Virus record (IMG/VR): IMGVR_UViG_3300044996_000076
Location: 1-32,936 of that record
Reading direction: 5' to 3' (one strand)
Length of the DNA: 32,936 nt
DNA from: a virus
The notes under the pieces are model-generated. The model was given only the letters and a program-made list of their open reading frames with translations, had not been told where the DNA came from and ran no database searches. The translations under genes were made by a program, and so were the position numbers. Below are positions 14,172 to 21,143 of the stretch, piece by piece (positions within the stretch are counted from its first letter, which is position 1; every line of letters begins with the position of its first letter).

Positions 14172-14435
14172 ATGGCCCGCCAGCGTAAGAAACGCATACA
14201 GCAGTGGGGTGGCAACCCACCAAGGATTCGGAAGAAGCCAGGCACGAAGAAATGGCGCGGAGGGCCGAAGTATGAGTTCAAGGACAGCTTCGGCAATCCA
14301 CGGACCCGCAGTAAGCGGGTCCGCCAAAGCGCCAGGAAGTTTGACCGGGCCATGCGAACCAGACGGAGTGGTGTCACGGAGAGGCGTACCTACGGGACCG
14401 GCTCTTTTGCGGTACGAGGAGGTAGGCAGCGTTGA
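14172..14435 (+). CDS. Small highly basic protein (87 residues)
   Basis: ATG preceded by AAGGAGGTG, one of the best ribosome sites in the window. The product begins MARQRKKRIQQWGGN and contains IRKKPGTKKWRGGPKYEFKD, RTRSKRVRQSARKFDRAMR and an Arg-rich end. Its stop overlaps the TTG start of the next basic gene. It lies between the tail tube and chaperone genes. No known family recognised; charge suggests nucleic-acid or acidic-surface binding. Confidence 0.65.
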   Translation: MARQRKKRIQQWGGNPPRIRKKPGTKKWRGGPKYEFKDSFGNPRTRSKRVRQSARKFDRAMRTRRSGVTERRTYGTGSFAVRGGRQR

Positions 14436-14719
14436 GCAAGTGGAGCAGCGTTGCGAAGCGCCTACAGCAGACCACAATGCGCGAGACGTTCCGCAAGCCT
14501 TCGCGCGGGAAGCGTCCTCGGAGAACGCTGGCGAGTCTCAAGTCCGACCCCGCCCGAATGATGGTGCTGGTGAAGAACCAATTCAAACAGCAGGCGGCCA
14601 AGGTTAGGAAGGGGACGATAGACCGAAGGACGGGGATTGGACGGTTGAAGGGTATGGCTTCCTGGGCAAAACGCCAGGGGATGCCGATGAGCGTATTCCG
14701 CCGTCGAAGGAAGAGGTAG
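14432..14719 (+). CDS. Small highly basic protein (95 residues)
   Basis: TTG start overlapping the previous TGA (TTGA), with AGGAGGT 8 bases upstream. Contains TFRKPSRGKRPRRTLAS, NQFKQQAAKVRKGTIDRRTG and a C-terminal FRRRRKR. The middle (DPARMMVLVKNQF) could form an amphipathic helix. It is tandem with the preceding basic gene and precedes the tail chaperones. Function unknown. Two adjacent, unrelated-looking basic proteins with strong ribosome sites suggest high expression. Confidence 0.65.
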   Translation: MSKWSSVAKRLQQTTMRETFRKPSRGKRPRRTLASLKSDPARMMVLVKNQFKQQAAKVRKGTIDRRTGIGRLKGMASWAKRQGMPMSVFRRRRKR

Positions 14720-14765
14720 CCCATGCCGTCGCCGGACTCTCAACACCATCGAAGGAGGTCCTCCC

Positions 14766-15098
14766 GTGGAGGTCCAGATAGGCAAGCGCAAGTTCACGCT
14801 GGAGCAGACCTGGGGCGAGTACAAGGCGTTCCTGGACGCCGACAACGAGCTTGACCTGAAGCTGCTGGAGGCCCAGGACGCGAAGGACATCCGGGCCGCG
14901 TTGGCGGTCCAGGCCCAGCGGCGGGAACTACACGAGGCCCAACTTGCGCGGTGCCTGAAGCAGATTGAGGGGAAGCCCGCCGAAGAGGCGCTCGACGGGA
15001 TGGACTGGTCGGAGCCCGCGCTGCTCGTCCGGAAGCTCCTGAACCCGGCGGCGGAGCTGGACGCGGCCCCTTTCGGGGGGACGCCGGGCAGCGGATAG
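14766..15098 (+). CDS. Tail assembly chaperone, short form (G-like)
   Basis: 110 residues from GTG with AAGGAGGTC upstream. N-terminal strands (EVQIGKRKFTLEQTWGEYKA) then a helical body (LKLLEAQDAKDIRAALAVQ, EAQLARCLKQIEGKPAEEAL) and a Gly/Pro-rich end. This is the layout of lambda gpG-like chaperones, which bind the tape measure during tail assembly and are absent from the virion. It ends after a -1 slippery site that leads into an open frame, as in G/GT genes. The tape measure follows. Confidence 0.75.
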   Translation: MEVQIGKRKFTLEQTWGEYKAFLDADNELDLKLLEAQDAKDIRAALAVQAQRRELHEAQLARCLKQIEGKPAEEALDGMDWSEPALLVRKLLNPAAELDAAPFGGTPGSG

Positions 15099-15361
15099 GC
15101 GGGGGCAGGAAGCGGCCTCCGAAGCGGACCTTCGAGCAGTCGGTGTTCGTGTTCGCCAAGGAAGGCAGCCTTAGCAGCCCGCCTATCGAAATCGTGGAGC
15201 ACTGTTTCCTCGCGGCGCTGCACGGGTACACGCGCAAGGCCCTGAACGAGGAACCGGCGGACTGGGTACTGCGGCAGTTCATCATCCTGAACGCGCTGGC
15301 CGAGGAAGAGGGCAACCGAGCGAGGCGGCAACAGCAGCAGGCGAAACACCGGAGACGGTAG
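14766..15361 (+). CDS. Tail assembly chaperone, -1 frameshift fusion (GT-like)
   Basis: Predicted 198-residue fusion. The first 103 residues are those of the short form up to the Phe codon at 15072-15074. The -1 frame then runs open from 15074 to the TAG at 15359-15361, adding 95 residues (RGDAGQRIGGGRKRPPKRTF, then EQSVFVFAKEG and WVLRQFIILNALAEEEGN) with a basic Gln/Arg tail. The downstream frame has no good start: a GTG at 15143 exists but lacks a clear ribosome site. In lambda and many siphophages the T part recruits the tail tube protein. The exact register match and slippery site make the fusion likely. Confidence 0.78.
15068..15081 (+). promoter_or_regulatory. Programmed -1 ribosomal frameshift site
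   Basis: CCCTTTC at 15068-15074 fits X XXY YYZ in the zero frame (CCT TTC re-pairing as CCC TTT). It is followed at once by six G (15075-15080), which would also let a Gly tRNA slip back one base. The zero-frame stop is 15096-15098. I did not find an obvious compact downstream pseudoknot by eye. Confidence 0.72.
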
Positions 15362-15363
15362 TC

Positions 15364-17154
15364 ATGTACACCGCCCACGAGACGGTCGGCCTCGAACTCA
15401 AGTACTTCGCCAAGGACTCCCTCAGCGGAGGGCTGAACTCTGCGCGCGGGTCCCTGACGAAGTTCGCGCAGTTCGCCCAGGGGATTGCGGCGAAGGTCAA
15501 GGGCGCGTTTCGGGCCATATGGACGGCGGCGACGGGGCCGGTCGGGATGCTGATTGGCGGCATGGGGATTGCGGGCGCGGGTTACGGGCTGTTCTCGTAC
15601 CTCAAGGGAGCGGTACAGGTCGCAGGCGACTGGGAGACCTACCTCGCCAAGCTGACCGTCGCGCTCAAGGACGCGACGAAGGCCAAGCAGGCCTTCGAGT
15701 GGGCGAAGCAATTCGCGGCCAAAACTCCGTTCGAGATGGGAGAGGTTGTAGACGCCACAACGAGACTTGAATTATACGGAATGGCGGCCCAAAAGTGGCT
15801 GCCACTTGTCGGAGACATGGCTGGCGCGATGGGGCGTTCGATTACGGACGCGGTGGAGGCCGTGGCCGACCTTGTGTCCGGCGGCGGGACGGAGCGTATC
15901 AAGGAGTTCGGGATTACCTCCAACGTGCTTATCAAGTACGGCGCGAAGTCCAGCGGACCGGGCTCCCTGTCCTACGCAGGAGACGAGGCCATCGAGAGGC
16001 TGAAGCGCGCGCTGGAGGCCGTCATCAGTAGCCGGTACGGCGGCGGGATGAGCAAGATGCTAGAGACCTGGAGAGGGAAGACCTCGAACCTCGCGGACGC
16101 CTTCTCGCAGATCAAGGGGCGGATTGGCGAAGGGATGATGCCCGCCCTGAAGCGGGTCGTGGACAAGACCACAGAGTGGCTGAACAAGCTGCTGGCGAGT
16201 GGGCTGCCTCAGAAGTTGGGGGCGACGCTGGGGAAGGCCATCGACGCTATCTTCGCCAAGTTCCAACAGGGGGTCGAGTGGGTCATCACGAACTGGCCGA
16301 GGATCAAGGAGGCAGCAGTCCGCGAGTTCGCCGTCGTGAAGGAATGGGCCACGGGCATCGCGGACAAGATCAAGGAATGGGCCGGGTACGGAACCTCGGC
16401 GAAGTCCGCGTTCAAGGGCTTGGGGGATGATATCGGCAAGGGCGCGACGGCGCTCGGCGGGATTGACGAATCACTCAAGTCGATCAAGCAGTCTACGGAT
16501 GCCGCCGCAATGGCCGCTGTTGACCTGAACAACATGTGGGCCATGCTCCGTATCGGGGGTTGGGCGACGGTCGAGATGTTCTGGGCCATGTCGGAGGGGA
16601 TGAACATACTCGCCGAAACGGCAGAGATGGTCTCCAACCCGCAGGCATACCTATTGAAGAGAATCCTCTTCGGGAAGACCGAAGGCCAGAGGGCGATAGA
16701 AACAGCACAGCACCAGCGGGAACTCGCACGGGCAGAGGCGGAGAAGGCAGGCAAGGATTACACTGAAGGTATCGAAAAGGTGAGGGAACTCCTGAACGCC
16801 CAGACAACCGCGCAACTCACGAAGACGACACCCGTGAAGCTCGAAGGCCAAGCAAAGGCCCCCGACAACCTAACCGGCGGCTACTACTACCCGTCCGTCA
16901 AGGGCGGCCCGACCTCCTCGGGCTATCGGCAGACAGGGTATGGGCCGGTCACGTACTACGGTCCTGGGCTCAAGCCTCCCGAGGGTTCGCTACCCGCAGC
17001 GGTTTCCCCCATTCGCGGAGAGCGCCCCGAACTGCCCGGCACCATGCGCCAGAAGGGTGCGGGGGAGGTCGTGGTGCGCGTGAAGAACCCGAATGACTTC
17101 GCCAACGCCTTCAAGCAGGGCCGCCGCGCGGGCGCTATGCAGCCCGCCTTCTGA
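15364..17154 (+). CDS. Tape measure protein
   Basis: 596 residues, ATG 2 bases after the chaperone fusion stop. It sets tail length and is threaded through the tube. An N-terminal region (SLSGGLNSARGSLTKFAQFA) is followed by a Gly-rich hydrophobic segment at about 50-80 (MLIGGMGIAGAGYGLFSYLK). Then come tape-measure signatures: VAGDWETYLAKLTVALKDAT, FAAKTPFEMGEVVDATTRLE and GRIGEGMMPALKRVVDKTTE. Later helical parts (GMNILAETAEMVSNP, AQHQRELARAEAEKAGKDY) and a Gly/Tyr/Pro-rich C-terminus follow. If all is helical at 1.5 A per residue the tail would be about 90 nm. No peptidase domain is seen. Confidence 0.88.
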   Translation: MYTAHETVGLELKYFAKDSLSGGLNSARGSLTKFAQFAQGIAAKVKGAFRAIWTAATGPVGMLIGGMGIAGAGYGLFSYLKGAVQVAGDWETYLAKLTVALKDATKAKQAFEWAKQFAAKTPFEMGEVVDATTRLELYGMAAQKWLPLVGDMAGAMGRSITDAVEAVADLVSGGGTERIKEFGITSNVLIKYGAKSSGPGSLSYAGDEAIERLKRALEAVISSRYGGGMSKMLETWRGKTSNLADAFSQIKGRIGEGMMPALKRVVDKTTEWLNKLLASGLPQKLGATLGKAIDAIFAKFQQGVEWVITNWPRIKEAAVREFAVVKEWATGIADKIKEWAGYGTSAKSAFKGLGDDIGKGATALGGIDESLKSIKQSTDAAAMAAVDLNNMWAMLRIGGWATVEMFWAMSEGMNILAETAEMVSNPQAYLLKRILFGKTEGQRAIETAQHQRELARAEAEKAGKDYTEGIEKVRELLNAQTTAQLTKTTPVKLEGQAKAPDNLTGGYYYPSVKGGPTSSGYRQTGYGPVTYYGPGLKPPEGSLPAAVSPIRGERPELPGTMRQKGAGEVVVRVKNPNDFANAFKQGRRAGAMQPAF

Positions 17155-17173
17155 AAAAACTCCCGCCGCCCCG

Positions 17174-17203
17174 TTGACAGGACCTTGCGCGGTATGATAT
17201 TGA
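17174..17203 (+). promoter_or_regulatory. Possible promoter at the start of the accessory block
   Basis: TTGACA (17174-17179), 18-base spacer, TATTGA (17198-17203) with TGA just upstream as an extended -10. Expected transcription start lies about 4-6 bases before the ATG at 17215, so the first accessory gene would have almost no leader. A second -10-like TATGAT at 17193 has a spacer too short (13). Confidence 0.5.
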
Positions 17204-17214
17204 ATGCCGCCGCA

Positions 17215-17421
17215 ATGAGACCCCCGACCCCGACAACTGTCCGCGTAAACCCCGTTTGCCGAACCTGCCCGAACCCGCCGCTGACTCCCGACGCCTGCCC
17301 GATGGCTCGGGAGTGCTTCGTCAATGGCCCCCAAGCGAGCGCGCGGCGGAACCCCGGTAAGCTGGCGAAACCGGACGGGCGCGGGGTACGGAGGGTCATC
17401 CGATACGAGGAGGGGACCTGA
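17215..17421 (+). CDS. Small Cys-rich protein (68 residues)
   Basis: ATG at 17215, chosen because it lies just after the putative promoter start; in-frame upstream codons at 17185 and 17194 precede that start. No Shine-Dalgarno is visible. Cys residues occur as VCRTCPN and ACPMARECF, a C-x2-C ... C-x5-C pattern suitable for a metal site. The C-terminus is basic ([19 protein letters not shown]). Function unknown; first gene of the accessory block after the tape measure. Confidence 0.55.
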   Translation: MRPPTPTTVRVNPVCRTCPNPPLTPDACPMARECFVNGPQASARRNPGKLAKPDGRGVRRVIRYEEGT

Positions 17422-17426
17422 CGGGA

Positions 17427-17735
17427 ATGCTTGGACACGCGCTGCAAGTCCCGCTGCCGGACGGCCGCACCCTGTGGGGCCTTGCCTGCCCCGAACACGG
17501 ACTGCGGTACTCGTGCCCCGAACGGCGCGGGGGCAGGTGGAACATGGCTGCGTTTGTCCGGCACAACGGACAAGCCACTCCGGTTCCCGGAGAGCGGATT
17601 GCGTGCAGCGAGTGCCGAGAGTACCTCGCCTATGCCGGTGGACGAGGCAGTTTTCTATACGTGCCAGACGTCTGTCTGGACCAACTCAGAGAGGTCGCGA
17701 GAGGCCTCGGAGAAGCAGAGGAGAGAGACGCATGA
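17427..17735 (+). CDS. Cys-rich hypothetical protein (102 residues)
   Basis: ATG with GAGGAGGGGA upstream, 5 bases after the previous gene. Contains [18 protein letters not shown] and [12 protein letters not shown], giving C-x9-C and C-x2-C, possibly with His as a zinc ligand, then [16 protein letters not shown]. Its stop overlaps the prepilin start (ATGA), implying coupled translation. Resembles small zinc-binding phage proteins, but no named family is recognised. Confidence 0.6.
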   Translation: MLGHALQVPLPDGRTLWGLACPEHGLRYSCPERRGGRWNMAAFVRHNGQATPVPGERIACSECREYLAYAGGRGSFLYVPDVCLDQLREVARGLGEAEERDA

Positions 17736-18355
17736 GACGAAACAGAGGTTTCACCCTGATTGAGCTGTTGGTCGTCATTGCGATCATCGCCATCCTGGCG
17801 GCGATCCTGTTCCCCGTCTTCGCGAAGGCGCGGGCGAAGGCGCGGACGGCCGGGTGCGCGTCGAACCAGCGGCAGATTGCGATGGCGCTCATCATGTACG
17901 CAGGGGACTACGACGGGAACTTCCCCTATAACGCCTGCTGCCCCGCCGGTTCGCGAGTCCTGTGGCAGGACATGCTCGCCAGTTACGGACCGAATGTCAA
18001 CCGCTGGGGAGACTTCTGGGGCTGCAAGGAGGGGATGAACTACAACCTCTCCTACTACATGGGCGGCGCGGCGAACGGGCGCTTCACCTTCAACATGGAT
18101 AGCGGGTCGCGGCAGGTCGGTATGTCGGTCAAGCACCCCGAGTCTGTAATGGCGACCGCCGAGACTACGACGTGGTCGGCCACGATGGCGAACGGGAACC
18201 CTGCGCCCTTCTACGTCGGCCCGCACAACGGCAGCACGAACATGAGCTTCCAGGACGGGCATGTCAAGCTGGTCTCGCCTGCATGGTTGCAGGATGAGTA
18301 CGATAACGGAACCGATGCGAACGGGCGCGGAGCGTGGTACTGGTGGTGGCGCTGA
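17732..18355 (+). CDS. Type IV prepilin / pseudopilin-like protein with H-X9-DG motif
   Basis: 207 residues. The N-terminus is a textbook class III prepilin signal: MRRNRG followed by [18 protein letters not shown], with cleavage expected between Gly6 and Phe7 and Glu11 at mature position 5. The hydrophobic helix continues into [20 protein letters not shown]. The globular part is rich in Trp, Tyr and Gly, and carries H165-x9-D175-G176 ([12 protein letters not shown]), the H-X9-DG motif known from prepilin-type proteins of planctomycete, verrucomicrobial and armatimonad bacteria. The protein should be processed by a host prepilin peptidase and sit in the inner membrane or a pilus. A prepilin in phage late genes is unusual. 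It overlaps both neighbours. Confidence 0.88.
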   Translation: MRRNRGFTLIELLVVIAIIAILAAILFPVFAKARAKARTAGCASNQRQIAMALIMYAGDYDGNFPYNACCPAGSRVLWQDMLASYGPNVNRWGDFWGCKEGMNYNLSYYMGGAANGRFTFNMDSGSRQVGMSVKHPESVMATAETTTWSATMANGNPAPFYVGPHNGSTNMSFQDGHVKLVSPAWLQDEYDNGTDANGRGAWYWWWR

Positions 18356-19341
18356 TGGCCCACCTTCTGTTCGTTCTGGCATTCGCGGCGCAGGCCGACC
18401 CAACCATCTACGGATGCTACGAGTCGGTCAACCGGGCCATGTATCCGGACCTTGCGCGGCTCTACTTCAGGGACCAGTACCGTCATGGGATGAGGAACGG
18501 AACCGTGAGCGGGAACACCTGCCATGCGTTCGGGCCGAACCAAGTGATTGGCCTCGCGCGGCAGGTTGACATGATGGTGGAAGAGGGGATTGCGACGCCG
18601 GGCGCGCCGATGTTGGCGCTGAGTCTGGACCCCAAGGACATCGCGGCCTCGAAGTCGTTAGCGCGCTACCCGGCGCGTTGGCCGGAACTGGTCTGCGGCA
18701 ACGTGGACGAACCGAACCCGAACCTGATTCGGGCCGTGCGGGAGAACGGGTCGGCAGCCTGGGCGGCGGGTGTCCGCAGCGGGACGGCCATTGCGGGCTA
18801 CAACCTCTACCTGGACCCCGAGAGCGTCAAGTACGACGGACACCTCGCCAACTGGCTCGATATGTGGATCGTGCTGGCGTCAACATGGCAACCGAGCCTG
18901 CATCGGAAGGCGCTTGAATCGACCGCTGACCTGTGCGCCTACTGGTCCTATCCGCGCGAACCCGACCGCGACCGCTACGTGTCCGGGTTGTGGTGCTGGA
19001 AGGCGAACCCGAAGGTCTTCTACTACTGGGCCTACACGCACGATCCGAACACGGGCATCCTGCCGAACGGCGTCAGGCAGCACGCGAAAGACGACGACTT
19101 CTCGTTCGTGTACCCGTCGCCGGATGGTCCGGTGAGTACACCGGCATGGGAAGCGGCTGCTGAGGGCATACGAGACCACGAGTTACTTGACCGGCTGGCG
19201 GAGAAGGGCGGGAGTGAGGCGTGGCTGTCGGAACTTGCGAACAGTCTGCCGGACATCTGCCCCGTGCCGCCGAAGCCGACACCGTTCATGGATTGGAAGA
19301 CGTTGCGTCGCGAATGCCTGAGGAGGCTACAGGAACCGTGA
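18355..19341 (+). CDS. Secreted GH123/DUF4091-like protein
   Basis: 328 residues from the ATG sharing a base with the prepilin stop. Residues 1-14 ([14 protein letters not shown]) look like a short signal peptide with an AxA cleavage site. Family cues are GNVDEPN with an Asp118-Glu119 pair like the catalytic pair of GH123 N-acetyl-beta-galactosaminidases, GLWCWKANPKVFYYWAYTHD at about 211-230, and FVYPSPDGPVSTPAWEA then EGIRDHELL at about 251-278. The last matches the DUF4091 ending (F-x-Y-P-x-x-x-G-P-x-x-S...E-x-x-x-x-G-I-x-D-x-E). It is shorter than full GH123 enzymes and lacks an N-terminal beta domain. Possible role: trimming host surface polysaccharide. Activity is inferred. Confidence 0.7.
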   Translation: MAHLLFVLAFAAQADPTIYGCYESVNRAMYPDLARLYFRDQYRHGMRNGTVSGNTCHAFGPNQVIGLARQVDMMVEEGIATPGAPMLALSLDPKDIAASKSLARYPARWPELVCGNVDEPNPNLIRAVRENGSAAWAAGVRSGTAIAGYNLYLDPESVKYDGHLANWLDMWIVLASTWQPSLHRKALESTADLCAYWSYPREPDRDRYVSGLWCWKANPKVFYYWAYTHDPNTGILPNGVRQHAKDDDFSFVYPSPDGPVSTPAWEAAAEGIRDHELLDRLAEKGGSEAWLSELANSLPDICPVPPKPTPFMDWKTLRRECLRRLQEP

Positions 19342-19904
19342 TTGAGTTCCGTGAGGACCAGGGCAGGACTCCCCATGTCGGCGACGGGCTCATCCGCGAC
19401 CTGTGGCTGGCCGAGGCGAACATCGGGCGTATCTGGTTCCCTCGCGGTGTCACAGACCGCTGGGCGCAGGCGTTGACGATGGCGCTGCGGAGGCTGCGGG
19501 GTGAGCCGGTGATTGAGGTCCTGATAGACTGCGATGGAGGAGAAGGTCGCAGCTTCGAGCCCTGTCGAGAACTCTGGTGGAGGTGGAATAGACGCCTGAA
19601 CACCATCTCCACCGTCCTCGGCCACGCCCATTCGGTCGGCCTCAGCTACTCGGTCTGCGCGACGACTCGGCTGGCCTATCCCGACGCGCACTTCATGGTT
19701 CACGGAGAGCACCTGCGAATAGGACCGATGCACGAGAACGGGCACTTCCTCGAAGACCACTATGCGGCGGATTGGCTAGCGCGGTTCACGAAACGGACCT
19801 ATGAGGAGTGGCTGGCATACATTGCGGACGGAGTGGAGCACGGGTTCGGGGTTGACGAGGCGCTGGAGTGGGGCGTGATTGACGAAGTCCTGGAGGGAGT
19901 CTGA
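19338..19904 (+). CDS. ClpP-fold serine protease-like protein
   Basis: 188 residues from GTG overlapping the previous TGA; an ATG at 19314 is an alternative. The ClpP pattern is clear: EVLIDCDGGEG (like INSPGG) at about 60-70, GHAHSVG with candidate nucleophile Ser99, FMVHGEH with catalytic His122, and FGVDEALEWGVIDEVLE at the C-terminus. The catalytic Asp is probably in the LEDHYAADW region. In phages such proteins are usually prohead proteases beside the portal; here the gene is 16 kb away in a block of accessory genes. It could process virion or host proteins. Identity is good; substrate unknown. Confidence 0.75.
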   Translation: MIEFREDQGRTPHVGDGLIRDLWLAEANIGRIWFPRGVTDRWAQALTMALRRLRGEPVIEVLIDCDGGEGRSFEPCRELWWRWNRRLNTISTVLGHAHSVGLSYSVCATTRLAYPDAHFMVHGEHLRIGPMHENGHFLEDHYAADWLARFTKRTYEEWLAYIADGVEHGFGVDEALEWGVIDEVLEGV

Positions 19905-20191
19905 TGGAACGCGAGTTCACGGTATGCGCGGTCGGCCTGCCGAATGGGGTGCTAGTCGGCATCTACCCGGAAGGTGTACTCTCGGAAACGACGCCCGGAG
20001 TCGGTTTCAGTGAAGTCTTCAGTCCGCTCAAGCAAGTGACTGTGCCCGGCGGCGTGGACTTCGAGGAACGGGTCAAAGAGGCCGGCCGCGAACTCATAAA
20101 GTGGGCCAAGGATCGGGAAGCCGAGCGCGCGGTCGCCCGCAAGTTCCGGGATTGCGCGAATGCCGCATTGAAAACACTGGAGGTCGTCTGA
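19904..20191 (+). CDS. Hypothetical protein (95 residues)
   Basis: ATG sharing a base with the preceding TGA, with GGAGGG just upstream. The N-terminal half alternates hydrophobic residues (TVCAVGLPNGVLVGIYPEGV) and the C-terminal half is a charged helix (FEERVKEAGRELIKWAKDRE, ARKFRDCANAAL). No family recognised. Tight coupling to the ClpP-like gene suggests a related role such as an adaptor, but that is inference. Confidence 0.6.
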   Translation: MEREFTVCAVGLPNGVLVGIYPEGVLSETTPGVGFSEVFSPLKQVTVPGGVDFEERVKEAGRELIKWAKDREAERAVARKFRDCANAALKTLEVV

Positions 20192-20192
20192 C

Positions 20193-21143
20193 GTGACCTT
20201 CAACACCTCCTTCCGCCCGACCGGCTACCGCGACCTGCACCTGGGAGGCGCGTGGAACGCCTATCTGAATTGGCTTGTAGCAGCGCGGTCGGGCGGTGAG
20301 TTCGTGCTTATCCAGGACGACCTCTGGATGCACTACGGGGCGACGGGGCTGTCGGGCTTCGGACCTCGGGAGGGGATGGAACGGTATGCGGAGGACCTTG
20401 CGTGGCTCGGTATGCCGCCGAACCGCTGTCACCTGTCGAGCGAGAACCGCGAACGCCACTTGTGGGCCAACGCGAAACTCGGGTACCGGGAGCCCTTGGT
20501 CATCGGGCAGATGCCGATACTGTCAACGCCAGTCCGGCGGATGCTGAACCCATGCGACTTCAACGACCGGCTGCCGCCCGCCCCTGGCCTCGGGATTGAG
20601 GGCTACATCTATCGTAGCGATACGACCTTCAGCCCGTGGCACCTGACCTGCTGCGTCGTGGACTCGGTGGATTTCAGAATCAACGCCTGGGTAGCGGGGG
20701 ACGACCAAGTCCTCTATGACGCGCTCTGCATTGACCTCTGCCAGCGTCTCGGGTACCCGCCCCCCCTCTCTTTCTATCACCCGAACGTAAAGCGAACGGA
20801 GGCCGTTGACAAGCTGAGCAAGAGCGGGGAGACGGTCACGATTCGTGACCTGCGCGCGGCGGGCTACACGGCGGAGTCCATCCTGAGCACGCTGATGGAG
20901 TGCAGCCGCCTGAGCTACAATGCGGGACACCAGTCGGTCGTTCTGCCGGAGGGGGTCCTGGAACTCGGAGCGGAACCCTGGCGTTCGGACCGCGCCCCGT
21001 GGCTCAGGCACCGCAACCCGGACCTGGAGGATTGTGCGGCGGGCATAGTGCCAGAGGACCGGAGCCCCGACGAACGGGCTGCAATCATGGCCGAGGCGCA
21101 ACGCCGTCTGCGGGAGGGTGTCGATGCCGTGCGAACTCTCTGA
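20193..21143 (+). CDS. Glutamyl-tRNA synthetase-like protein (catalytic domain only)
   Basis: 316 residues from GTG with GGAGGTC upstream. It follows the class I synthetase Rossmann core of GluRS/GluQ: FRPTGYRDLHLGGAWNAYLN at 7-26 (HIGH-type HLGG, 16-19), a metal-loop-like variable region, SPWHLTCCVVDSVDFRINAW then VAGDDQVLYDAL at 147-178, and the KMSKS-type KLSKSGETVTIRDLRAAGY at 207-225. It lacks the anticodon-binding domain, as does GluQ (YadB, about 300 residues). The usual R-I-E-D after the first motif is replaced by IQDD, so activation may be altered. It may charge a tRNA, modify tRNA as GluQ does, or aminoacylate another substrate. A phage copy is unusual. Confidence 0.78.
   Translation: MTFNTSFRPTGYRDLHLGGAWNAYLNWLVAARSGGEFVLIQDDLWMHYGATGLSGFGPREGMERYAEDLAWLGMPPNRCHLSSENRERHLWANAKLGYREPLVIGQMPILSTPVRRMLNPCDFNDRLPPAPGLGIEGYIYRSDTTFSPWHLTCCVVDSVDFRINAWVAGDDQVLYDALCIDLCQRLGYPPPLSFYHPNVKRTEAVDKLSKSGETVTIRDLRAAGYTAESILSTLMECSRLSYNAGHQSVVLPEGVLELGAEPWRSDRAPWLRHRNPDLEDCAAGIVPEDRSPDERAAIMAEAQRRLREGVDAVRTL

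Noticed and set aside
13617-14477. Minus-strand frame of about 286 codons opposite the tail tube gene
   Set aside because: No motif, no ribosome site, and runs through three sense genes with good ribosome sites.
15143-15361. Independent gene starting at GTG 15143
   Set aside because: No clear ribosome site; the frame is open back to the slippery site and is better explained as the frameshift extension.
17110-17172. Possible terminator after the tape measure (GCGGGC/GCCCGC stem near 17128)
   Set aside because: The stem is inside the tape measure coding end and is followed by an A-run, not T, on the plus strand; no convergent gene needs a minus-strand terminator.
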